Assembly: GCA_032173965.1 (NCBI GenBank)
Contig: CM063290.1
Location: 11,991,501-12,055,500 of the forward strand
Source of the DNA: Sitta carolinensis
Lineage: Eukaryota > Chordata > Aves > Passeriformes > Sittidae
DNA length: 64,000 bases
Reading direction: 5' to 3'
Below, piece by piece: positions 36,101-47,891 of this stretch. The position numbers and the translations under genes were made by a program. Each line of letters opens with the position of its first letter. Position 1 is the stretch's first letter. Under the pieces are notes generated by a model. The model saw only the letters and a program-made list of their open reading frames with translations, had not been told where the DNA came from and made no database searches.

Positions 36101-38214
36101 TGCAGATCTCACTGGCCTTCAGCAGTGCCTGGTGTGAACAGCTGTGGTTAAACCAAGAGAGACTGCAAAATTGGAAAATAAGGACCGTGGGCGTGTTGCT
36201 TTAAGAACAGTTGATCTCACCTGAGAAGGGTGAGTTACTGCTGTACTGGCTACAAAAGGTGCTGGGGCAGGGAGAGGGGAAGCAGTCTGGTTTGCTACCC
36301 CGGAGGGAGGTGGGGTGCTCTGAGATAGGGAGATCTTGTGGGGAGGGGAGCTTTCTTTCCTTGGCTACAGTCCAGAAGCTTCTGTGTTATGGATGGGAAG
36401 AAGGGGAGGTGAGAGTTGAGTCTCTGAGATCATTCTAAGGGCAGCAGAAAAGTGATTGACTTTAATAAGAGGCTCCAAATAGAAAATGGAGATAAACCTC
36501 TGTGGGTGGTGTCTGACCTAGGACTGACTCATGGGTGTCGCTGGAGATACAGAGCCTCTAGCTTACTGCCCTCTTCTACTGCAATCTTATAACCCTAAGA
36601 GAAAACGCTCTGAGGAGAAAAGTTTGGGGAAGTGCTTGGGTGAAAGGAGATGGCAGGGAGTTATCAAAAGCATTTCTGAGATGAACTGTATTCTGGGGGG
36701 TACATGCAGTGTCTGCTCCTCTGACCCATCCTGCAAGGTGGTGGTGGCATGGTGTGACAGTTTTCATACTGCCCAATGCAAAATCAATGCTGATAGCTTT
36801 ATATTGCTTCCCTGTGCTACAAACCAACCTTCACTTCATGTTAATAGCTTGAGGTAAGACTCAAATATTCTAAATTAGAACGAAATACCAGTACCTGTCT
36901 TATTAGGAGGCTATTAGCAACCAGGACAGGTTTAACCATTCAGTGAATAAATCTGCAACTGGATTAAAGCCTAATTGACTCTATGATGAATCACACTGTA
37001 ATATTTCATACAAAGCACTATTAAAACCAACCCAAAGTGGGGAGGTCCCTAGTGTCTTGTCACATTCAGATCACTGATGCACACTCCTATTTGAACTTGA
37101 TTCTGGTGCTTTAAAGGAAAGTAGGGAAAATAAATAATTTACCAATTTTGTCAAAGCAACATGAAAGTATTTCACTTAAGCTTCTTTTTCCAACTAGAAA
37201 AGAAGCCACTGTGTCTTGCCCTCATAGCCTGCTGCAAGCCAGGGGCCGTTTCAGGATTGCATTTATGCTGCTGCTGAAAGCTTGGCTTTGAGTCTGACTC
37301 ACTTGGAAAGACCAGGGTAGTGCCAGGAGAGTGGGTTTATGTGGTGACCTTAGCGCTGCAGCTGCTCTTGCCAGAGGCAGTTCATTTCCCTAAATGCCAT
37401 TCCTCAAGGTATTTTTGAGGGGCTTGTTGCTAAGGTCCCTCTGGCTGTGAAGTTGTGCCTCCAGCCAGCAGATCAGAGGTTTTTCCGCAGTGCCCAGGGA
37501 TAAAGCTGAGGGATACGTCCTTGTTAAAGCTGTGACACAGAAACGTTGCCCTGGACTTACTCTGTTTCCTGGGAAGGCAGATTGTTTTGCTGGGTTTTCC
37601 CATTAAATCCCTATCTCCTAATAAAATACTACAAGAAAAAATTCATTGTTCATGCCAAATTTAACAGGAAATTGAGAATAAATATTTTTACTTTAGCAAG
37701 CTTGTGCTTTAGCAGCCCAGGCTTTTCCTGGGGGTGGGAAGACGCCTGCTTGGTCTATCCTTTAAGCCAGCCCTGGCAGAACAGTTCACTGCAGGGGGCT
37801 GAGCACTGCTTGAGACCACACTAGAGCCGGGTTTGCTGCAGGGGACATAACTTTGACTGCTGTCACACTTTCCCATGTCACACACATTCCCACCTTCTAC
37901 AGCTTTTTCTCACAGCTGAGCTTAAATACAGGAGAAGAGAAAGAGTTTTGCCTCCAAGTGTGAAATCAGCTTTGTGTCATACCAGTTTGGGGCAAAATAA
38001 TTGGTGTTCTAGCCCTAGTTCTGTTACTAGGGATGAGATGACTAAGAGCACTGTTGTGGAAAGGGGTAAGAGGGGGTAAATGAGCTGACACAGAGCAGCA
38101 ATCACAGCGTGGCAGCAGCCGATGAGCCTCTGTTCTGGAATAACTGAGAGAAAGGTCTCTGGCTGCTCAGGATATGGCCATATTCCTCATCCATCCTGTT
38201 GTGAGGAAAGAAAG
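33134..38214. other. Long stretch of unique non-coding DNA
   Basis: No gene is called. The strongest splice-donor-like string I noticed, 'cag|gtaagag' at 34999-35008, closes a short ATG frame beginning at 34928; it is discussed as a finding only. The 36850-37180 block is AT-rich and CpG-poor. A purine-rich stretch lies at 36200-36420. Confidence 0.42.
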
Positions 38215-38445
38215 GAACAGCCATTAAAAGTGATGAACAGGCTTAATGGCAAATAGGAAGCCCACATAATAGAGCATGAACAAAATGCAATATTACTGCA
38301 TTTACCAGAAAAAACAAATCTTTTTAATCCAGAGAGAGAAAAATTACTCATGAAGCCCAAAAACAAGGGAGAAAGCAAGTAATTCATAAGGAAGTAAATA
38401 AACCATTTGGTAATGGCCTTATTAAAGTAGCAAATGATGTTTGTT
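38215..38445. promoter_or_regulatory. Candidate conserved non-coding element
   Basis: This AT-rich block, dense in 'ttaatgg', 'attaaa', 'aattcat' and similar words and free of CpG and repeats, contrasts with flanks that are more GC-rich. The call rests on texture alone. Confidence 0.22.
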
Positions 38446-41400
38446 CCATGTGGATTATGGGGTTTTTGCACAGGTGGCAGAGACTGACATGGGAGAGGTG
38501 GCTGGTACCTGGGAGGGCACTTCACCCTCCCATTCTCAGTGTGCCACACGTCCCTGGCCAGCCCAGCTGCTGAACAAAGCCCATCCTTCTCACCTCTTGC
38601 ACGGTAGGAAACGAAGGCCCTAAGGCCACAGGAGCCCATCCAGATCGTTTACAAAGGTTGCAAATGGCTGTGGGAACGGCCAGGGTGTGCAGGGTGTGGG
38701 CCAGGGCACAGCAAAATTTGACAGCCACCGACCATTCTTGGCTCCATTCTGGCAGAAATCCCAGGGTTCTCCAAGGTCGTGGGACAAACCCTCAGGGATC
38801 AAGCCCCTTTCTTCAAGCCATACTGCTGCTCAGTTGAATGGGTGACTTGTGCCCTAACTCCGTCAAGCCCAGAAAGTCCATATCTAGACTGTATATGTTC
38901 CCAGTCTTTTCTTTCAAAACTTCTGGAGGTTACTTTGGCACCACTTTGGTCTGTCTTATGTAACCAACCCACTTGAGCTATGATACTGGAACTTCTCAGC
39001 TCCAAACCTTAGTCCTGTTAGATGTCCCATGTCCAAGAAACCACCCTCCGTTTTCACTTCCATAGCACAATGTTAGCTCAGTTGCAAAAGCAATGCTTGT
39101 GGTGGGAGTGCTTTCAATTTCAGTGATCTCTGGGCAGGAAGTGCTTATTTTTCTATATTTTTTAAATGACCTATAAATTCACCCATGGAGATGGAATTCC
39201 CTGTTAAAACTGTAGCTTTTTCCTGAAACCTCGTAGAAAAGGCTTTGTTTTCTGCTTAGCTTAGACAGTTAAAATTGTTCCTGTATGACCTGCAGGTTTC
39301 ATCCTGTTGTGTTCTAGGGGATTTTTCACAGGCTACAAACTAGACTGGATCAATAGTTTTGTATCGACACCAGAGATGTAATTAGAGCTACAAATGAAAC
39401 TATTTCTGCTGTGCTTGACAGCAGTAAAATGCAAAACAAAAGCTGAAAACAAAAGGGAAGGATATGACAAAAAATGAGAAGTAAGGGATAGGAAGGCTTC
39501 CCCTCTGAGAGATTTGGAAATCCAACAGTTTCTTCAGGAAGAAACAGAAGAGAAATATTGTTGACTATAGAGACTTGGTGGGTTTTGTTCCCTAACTTCA
39601 CATCAAGGTTTATTTAGACACTCCCCTAGAAGAGGGGATACCCTTTGGCAAATGTTAGTGAAACCCTGGATTTATGACATGCAGCTCTGCAAATCTTTTT
39701 CTGGCCAAGCTTTTCATGGGATTAGCCTGTATGAAGGAGAGTGGGAATGCTGGGGAAAGTTGTCTGTAGAGCTTTTCATGTGGTTTCAATGGCTGGAAAA
39801 GTGTGGCTGCATTCCCTGCCTTCTTGTAAGTGGTCAAAACAGCTGTTTTATTTAAAGTGTGGCTTGAAGTCTCAGGTACATTACGGGAAAAGAGCACATC
39901 AGGGAGAGACCAGGCCATGTGCAACGTGCAGCTCTGGAAGGTCACTCGTTTAGCTTGAAGGTCTTTGCACCTTGAAGGACAGAAATCTTGATGCTGGCAG
40001 CCCTTTGGATGCTGCAAATTCCCAGGCTGCTGTAAAAGACTGTGTGAACACCTAGAGGTGATGTGCACACATGTTGCATAGGCATCTGAGCTGCTGCTTT
40101 TGTTTCCATAAGGTTGGTTTCACTGTCAGATGGGAACAAGCACTAATTTGGTTCCAAGGGGCAGAGTCCATTCCTTACTCTGGCACTGTAGTGCAAATTC
40201 CTGCTAAGATACCTGCTCAGAGTTTTGTTGGAGTTCTAGTGCCCTCTACTCTCGGGCAGAAAATCAAATATATGAAAGTGCACTGCTAGATGTTGAGGAG
40301 AGAGGGACATGCAATAGCATGTCCAGTCAGGAAACCCCAGCAGTCCTGGAGAAACAAGGGTAGCATCCTCCAGAGAGCTCAGGTGGCATTCCCTGAGCAG
40401 CTGTGAGGGGTAGCCCAGGCAGTGGCACTCATCTCCCTTCTGCCCACACCCCCAGGAGCAGCAGGGTGCTGGACACCTCCTAGTGCCACCCCCAGGGTGG
40501 CTCTGGGGGCACTACAGTGCAGTGCAGAGTTGGGCTGCTCTGCCACAGGGCAGAACCGTCCCAGTGCATTTGTGCTTCCAGTTGCTGATCTCAACGACCA
40601 TGCTTTTTTCCCCAGCTTGCTCTTGCTCCCCATGTTCATAGTTGGCCACCCCTGTGGGTAAGCAGGTCCCGGGCTGCAGTTTCACTGCTCATCAGTCCCA
40701 CTGGCTGGGTTGGTTCTTGACCCTCCACCCATGAGTCTGTCCCCTCTTATTTTTATTAGCTGTGTTTGAGTCTGATCTGTCCTGCAGAATCCCTCCTGTA
40801 AATAAGTGGGAAGGGAAAGGAGGCAGAAAGATACTTCTTACCCAGGTCTCAGACATGAAGTTATCAGGTTATTTGGCTACCTGAGTCCAACTTTTTTGAG
40901 CACTGGCAGTACAGGACAGAGTCTTGACAGACTGGACTTGCTGTTTCTTAAGCAGAGCACAATGCCCCTTTGTGTGGGGTTCCTGGACCAGCCAGGTTAG
41001 GTTTTGTTTGACAAAGCCTCTTTAATTTTTTTTTTTCCTCCATGGACTTGTGAGGAAAAAGATTTCTTTCTTCTTTCGCTCAAATCTTAGCCTTGAGTTT
41101 GCACAAAATAGGTCTGTGACCCTAGAACGAAGTTTCAGGTTTGCAAATAAGCTTGTAACCCAAGCAGTCTGGGTGTTTTGTAATCAAATTTTTGAACAAA
41201 AATGCTATGATTTCAAACCTGGAGAAAAAAATATGGGGCCAGAGAACCAGAAAATTATAGTTTACTTCATTCAGCATCTCCTGCAATCTCTGTGTAAAAA
41301 ATTTCTGTGTGCAGCCTTCCTTGTGTGACAAATGGCACAAAGAAGTTGTGAGACATCTCACAGGAGTGGTGTAAACCTCTCCCATGTTTCCAGAGTGCCT

Positions 41401-42985
41401 GAGGTCCCCTCGTAAAGAGGATGAGAGAAGTGAGGGGGATGGAGGGAGTTTCCTCTGAAAAGGGGAATCCAGAATGAGAAACACATTCAGCCACTGCAAG
41501 CAGCAAAAACACACGCGCTTTGATTCCAGGAGCCAGACCATTCGTGCCTCACATGTGCAGCTGCCCAGATTTATGGCCTGTTATCCTCTGAGGCAATTAC
41601 TAGAGTTTGTTGTGGGGATCTGCATGAGCAATGCACAGGTTGCCCACATAGCCCAGCCTTCTGAGAAATGACACGTTGCTCACTCTGCCAGCACTCGCCA
41701 TGTGCTGCAGCCAGGAGCAGCTGTGCTGGAAAACCACCACAGAGGAAATCACAAGTTAGTGAGTCACTGAGACTGCTGCCAGCCTGTCAGGAGTCTCTCC
41801 ATAACTCAGCTTTCATATGCCTCTGCTTCAGCTCTGAAGCAGGCTCAGATGCCACCTTGAACACCAGAATGGCTGCTAGCATGTGAGGAAGGAGCAGAAG
41901 CAGATGGATAGATGGAACTGGTTTTCACTCTACAGTCCCAAAGGGAGGCCCACAGTGTGGAGGGGAGAAGTTACCCTGGCAGACCGAGCACTTATTTCTG
42001 TGCAGCCTGTGATGTGCCCCCAGACACCCCATCAAAGCTCAGCAGAGATGTCATCCCAGGCCCTTTGGACCTGCCTGGAGAAGGTGCTGCTTGGGGCAGT
42101 GCCAGGAGCACACTGCTGCCAGTACGCTTTTGGTCCAACTGCAAGCATCAATACTGAGGACTTCCCAAAGCTGCTCATGGCTTTGCTCCAAGTGGTTCAG
42201 GCTTTATCTGTGCTTTGGGAGACCACTTGCGGCTGCTCTGGCCAAGAGCTCACTCCTGTGCTGTGGGCTGGAGTGCATTTACATCACTCGCGCCTGTGAG
42301 AACCAGGAGGAAGCTGTTGACGTAAGGGTATTAAACAGGCCTCAAGCAGCAGCTTTGTGGCATGATATGCAGGCTCTCATGCCTTACACCAGCCAGCAAT
42401 GGAAGGGTTTTTCTTTCCAAAAAGGGGCTGTGCAGCCTATGGCCCAGGGCAGAGGTGCCTCCTGCAATCTGAGGAGGCTTCTGAAGACGAAGCTGGAGAA
42501 CAAACCCTTGGAAAAAGGGGACAATGTCATGCTGTGGGACACATTTCTGGCAGGGGCAGTGCTGCTGTCTCTAAGTTCTCTCCCTGTGGCTGCCTCTAGC
42601 CACTCCTGCACCCCAGAGGCAGCCCCAGCTCATCCCACCAGCCCACAGCTTTAAACGCCTCTCCTTAATCCCTAACAAGTGAGGAGCAAGATGCAGAGCA
42701 AACTGGTTCCAAATGCTTTGGTTGGGAGTGCTGTGCTGGCTCTTGCTACCCTTAAAGCCAGTGGCAAAATCCATAGGAGACAGAGGTGCAAAGATGGTCT
42801 TGGCTGAGTAGCCAAAGTTGTTTTCTTTGGAAGTGAGAGGTGGTCCTTGAGGTGCACTTTTTGCACTTTTTTCAGTGAGCAGGACCAGGTGTTTTCAGCA
42901 TCAAGCCAGACAGGAAAACGAGAAGTATTTTCTATAGAAATATAGTTGGATAAAGCCTCCATTTGGGATTTGACGCTTTTACTGC
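38446..42985. other. Unique non-coding DNA
   Basis: The 39100-39600 and 41050-41300 parts are AT-rich. The 41880-42660 part is GC-richer and carries a 187-codon frame (42091-42654, +) without recognisable domains. A T11 run lies at 41026-41036. No exon can be supported. Confidence 0.42.
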
Positions 42986-43006
42986 TTTTTTTTTTTTTTT
43001 TTTTTT
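42986..43006 (+). repeat. T21 homopolymer
   Basis: Twenty-one T residues in a row are followed directly by 'acag', which resembles a splice acceptor after an unusually pure pyrimidine tract. No open exon of interest follows. Confidence 0.9.
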
Positions 43007-46000
43007 ACAGAAACTGAGCAATAATTCTTATTTTGGGACTAGGAGCTTTTCAAGCAATGTAACTATTTTCTTAAAATCTCAGTTTTAAAGCAGTTCATTC
43101 TGCACTGGGTTTTTGGATGAGTACTTACCACATTTTTCAGCCATGTCTGTGCAGCACATGTTCCCCATAGCAGCAAGTAGAGGGATTGCTCTTCCTGCTG
43201 CCCAAGGGGCAAGGAGGGCTGGAGGATCCAGTGCTTCCTCCCAGCCTTCCCCAGTTTTAGACTCACTTGTGCTCACTGATGTGCATTAAAGGCACCATCA
43301 GTGGAGGATCCCTTCTGTGCTCTGGCTCTCAGCTGGTAACAGCCACAGAAAGATCACAGTGCCTGGGAGAGGTGCTGAGGAGACACTTGACAGCAGGGTG
43401 AACTCTAAGCTTGGAGTAATGCTGCCTTGTGTTTCTATGCTTTGATCAACCACATTTTAAATTGACACTTGGACTTAACTTGCTTTAACTTCATGTGCAA
43501 ACTGGCCTGAAGTAAACAGGTCTCCCTTGGACTGCTCAAAGAGGCCTCCAGATGAGCTCTGGTGAGCCTTGATGAGGCAAAAATCCATATTTTCTACCTA
43601 CTCTGTCCCTTGGTAGGAAGCATCCACCAGCAGGACCAAGATTACAGCAGTGTACCTGTGCTGGTACATCCACCCTCACAGCCTAGGTCATTCTCTTCAG
43701 CTGCCCAAAAGCCAAATTTGTGACCTTCAGGTTTTAAAAATTTGGTCATATCTTTGGCAGACCAGTGATCAAACTTCCCAGACAGTCTCAGAAATGCTGG
43801 CAAAATATCAGAAAAATCCCTTTTCTACTGGCTGACATCATGAGTTGGTCATTGGTCCAGTGGAAAGGCATGTGGCCAAACTCACAGTGGTTAGGGCTGT
43901 TTATAAATTACAATCACAATCTGTGGATAGTTTTGGAGGGGAAAAAAAAGGAGAATAAACATTAAAAAATAATAAAACACACATACTTTTAATTGAGAAA
44001 GTGCTGTGTATTGTGTTGATCTGCCGTCCCACTGTGAAATGCTGAATTTACTATTTTTGAATTAATACATGAGCTTAGAATGAAAAAAAATACTATAAGT
44101 GAAACATATGAGAAGGAAACAAAATCTTTTAGACTGAGTTAAATGCTCTGTTTAATCAGGTGTGATTGAGGTATTCTTATTTTAGTTTTGTCCAATTTGC
44201 TGCCTTGTTTTGGAAAGGGCACTGGGGGTACCCCACCTTTATGCTAGATCCACCCAAAAGGAAAGCTTTCCAAGCTGAATAAAGACCATTTTCCATCTGT
44301 CCCTGCTCTGACCTTCTGGAAAGGCCCTTTCCATGGCTGGCACCTCGCAGACGGTGTCTGCACTCCCCAGCTGACACAGGGCTGTAGGACCCTCCCAGCT
44401 GTAGCCAACTTCTCAGGGCACGTGGCTGGGACACACAGTCCAAAGAGAAGGACCAGGCTGCCAGGTGTCATCCCTCAGAAAGCCTCACCACAGCCCACAC
44501 TGACCCTGGAAACACCTCCCTGCTGATGCAGCTCTGTGTAGCTGCTATTATTGTCTGCTTTGCTCAACTTCTGTATTAGCTGCCTGCTCCTGGACTCTGC
44601 TCAGGCCATTGCCTGTCCCAGCAGATCTGGACTCCCTCTCTGACCAGAGTCTGCCCCTGGCATTCAGCAAACACCACTGTCTGCTCCAGTGTTGGTGAAA
44701 ACATACCCAGGGACAGTCAGGGCTGTTCCTTGTGTGGCTAGCATGAAAAGTGGGTATCCTGGCACCCTGAGGCCACCTCCTGTATGTCTGCAGTCAGCAG
44801 CACAGGTGATGCTGGTTAAGCACATGGTTTCTTGGTGTGAGTTAGTCTTGATCTTATTACTGAATGCTTACACAGATGTCCTCTGGGTCTTGTGAACATG
44901 TGTCTTCAATTAGTTTTCATCAGCAGGGCTAAGGTAAAAGACTTTTCCAGTTGGAAAATGAGCTGCCTGGTATACTCCGAGCAGCAGATTGTCAGGACTG
45001 GCCTCCTCTCATTCAAACTGCTATTGGCAAATTTTCCATTAGGCAGAGGCAGCTGTGGCTGGTGAGAAGCTGTTTGCATACAGTACCTGAAGGGTAGAAA
45101 AGTTTAGATAATATGGATCCTGCAGGAGAATGACTCTCCCCTAGCATGATCTCCTGGAAACCGGCTCCACACAAATGTTTGAAAGGAAGAATTTCTCTCC
45201 AGGAGCCCTACATGGATGCAGACACCTGCAGCTCCTTAGTCTACAGTCACCACCCACAGTGGATTTGCTGGCAGAAAAAAGTTGCATTGGGTGTTGGTGC
45301 CCAAGACATCACAGCAGCCTCTTCTGTCCCCTGCAGCTGCACTGACAAAAAGAAGGAGTCTATTGTTTTCAGACATGTAGACTTTAAGATGCTGAATCCT
45401 AAAATATGCCTGGAAGTCCTATCAAGATTGATGCCTTACAGCTTGAGTCCATCACTGCCAGTCATGCAGGTGGGATCTGTGTGGGGCAGATTTCCCCACC
45501 TCCACATTTTGTGGGGCTATTTTCTCCTGAAATATCTGAGACGGACTTTCAGAGGGGGACTGTGCAAGCAGCAGGTAAAACCTATAGCTCAGGAAGGAGT
45601 AGGTGTGGTAAGCAAGACTGGACTATTTTCACTGGAGTCTCTCTGAGTATGACTGCTTCTCAGACAAACAAAATCAGGTCCAGGAGGTAGTTACTGTCCT
45701 GTTTCTCCATCTTGCTATGGAAAGGACTAGAATGTGTTGGTGGAGCTGTGAAGTTGGAGGAACTTGCAAGACCAAACATCATGATACCACTTAGGTTTTT
45801 ATCAGAGCTACCAAATTCTGGATGGATTTGAGCGATATGTCCTGCTTTCAGGCCATCTTCATAATTTTAAAATTTTCCCTCAAGATAGAAAGCAACTCAA
45901 GTAGCCTTGAGAGACTGATTGGAATGATATGTCTTCAAAGGCAAAGGACCAATGGAGACCTGGTGAAAATTTAAGTGGCCAAAATCTCAATCTCTGACTA

Positions 46001-47739
46001 ACGTACCTATAGACTCTGTTAGCAGTGAGTCCATGACAAATGATCCCTTGTTGTTCCCAGCATACTTTCTACTGTTGAAAATCACCAGGAGCAGTGTGAG
46101 CAGGTTAGCTTTGCAGGCCTGCTAGCCCTCTTTGCTGTCATTGCTCTGATTTCTTGTGGTTGTTTCCTACCCTCTGGATTCCCTGCAGCAGGGAAAGAGA
46201 AGGGTATCCAAATAAGGCACTGAAATGATTAAGCAAACACCAAGGCTGCAGCCTGTTAATCAGTCTCCTTCAGCTGAAGGAGGCTAGTTGTCTAGAAATC
46301 AAAACAGCATCTGTGATTTGAAGTCTAGCTTCATTCTGCATACATCAAATATGTATTTTGCTTGCTTTCTCATAGCCAAAGGATGGAAATCTCGCTCAGA
46401 GTGACTTGTTTGCCTTTGAACAGATGGTGTAAAGTGTTGCCCCTGTGAGCCCGTGAAGCAGCCACACAACAGCCCAGCTTTGCTCAGCAGAGCCCCCCGC
46501 CCAGCAAAGCCAGTGCAGTGTAGAGATCAAAGCCAAATCTTCTCCTTCATGACTTTCCTGTTGGAATTTTTTTTAGTCTCTTCTACATTTTTTTCCATAA
46601 TCAGAGTCTTGACTCCTTTTTCGTCTGTATTCAGGCTTGAGATCAAACAGGCCAGACATCTGCTTAGCTATTTTTAAAATAATTTTAATGATTTAATAAT
46701 TTCTTGGGGAGAAGGAGAAGAGGGAAATGAAAATAATGACAAAGCCAAAAAAAGACACCATTTTAAAAATTCAGGCACAGTCAGGAGTGCCTGTTCTTCC
46801 CTTCTCTTCTTTTTTTTTTTAATCTTGAGGAAATCACCATGATGATTGTAGCTGATGTACCCCAGCAAAACATTTAAGTATATGTGTGCCTGAAAGCATG
46901 ACTCAGATCTGTTTTCTTCTTTTAGGAAATATATTATACTGATTAAAGCTTTTTTTCATCTGAAAATGTGAAAAAAAAACCCTGTTGCAAACACCTCCTC
47001 TCTGTGAAGCAGGTAGAGCTTGTGTGATTGATGGGCAGAGGTGGAGAGTTCTGGCAGCTTTCCCAGTGTGGCAGTGTCAATAGGGAGTGACAATAAAACA
47101 AATCAGTCTCCTCTTCAAAGCTGGACTATGTTTTCCATTAAAAGACATCAATATCTCTCAACAGAATCTTATCTAGGGATGAATTGCTACTGCCACCACA
47201 CAGAATACTCAGCAGAACTACAGTTTCATGCCAGGCTCGCACTCCCACTCTTTGGGAAGATCTGACCCAAATATTTGAAGTCCTCAATCTTTTAATGAAT
47301 CATGGGCTGGGTTGCAGGAGGAGCATGACCAGGAGTTGTGGGGGGCCAGCCCCCATGCAGGGGAAGGAGGCAGTGCTGCTGGTTTTATTCACAGACCAGC
47401 TCTGGGTCACAGAGGATTCTCAGCTCACCACAAGGTCTCATTTTTCACTCAATATGACACCAGTCACACTCCAAAAGCTACAGCCGTCTTTGGTTGTGTA
47501 TTAGCACCAGGCTGAAAGATTATGAGTGCAAAGTCACCCCCGCTGATTATTTTTGGAGGGAAGGCAGTCAGCCTGCCTGCTGTCTCTGGGAAGAGTCCTT
47601 TTGCAAAGAATGATGAGAATTTCGGATATCAATATGGTTCTCTTTTTTAAATTTAAATATACGTATATACAAGAGTTTCAAAAGTTTTCTGATTATGGAG
47701 AGGTCATTTGAATGTACACTCTTTGTACCATCACCTTGC
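43007..47739. other. Unique non-coding DNA
   Basis: No gene or clear repeat is visible. The stretches at 43900-44170 and 46670-46990 are AT-rich with short A or T runs. The 166-codon frame at 45146-45646 (+) shows no motif. A short AT palindromic stretch, 'atatacgtatat', sits near 47660. Confidence 0.42.
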
Positions 47740-47891
47740 TTTTTTTTTTTTTTTTTTTAGTTTTTTTGGGTTTTTTTGGGGGTTTTTTGTGGGGTTTTTT
47801 TTGGGGGTTTTTTTGTTTGGTTTTTATTCTTTGTTTGTTTTTTGTTTTTTGGGGTTTTTTTGTTTGTTTTTTGTTTTTTGGGGTTTTTTTT
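47740..47891 (+). repeat. G/T-rich tract with G-quadruplex potential
   Basis: A T19 run (47740-47758) leads into about 130 bp of T runs separated by G runs of three to five. Within 47767-47810 four successive G runs (3, 5, 4 and 5 G) are separated by T-rich spacers of about 7-8 bases, a loose quadruplex pattern. More 'gggg' blocks follow at about 47850 and 47880. Phe/Gly/Cys-rich frames here are compositional artefacts. Confidence 0.92.

Noticed and set aside
42091..42654. 187-codon plus-strand frame in a GC-richer stretch
   Set aside because: No motif; composition explains the length.
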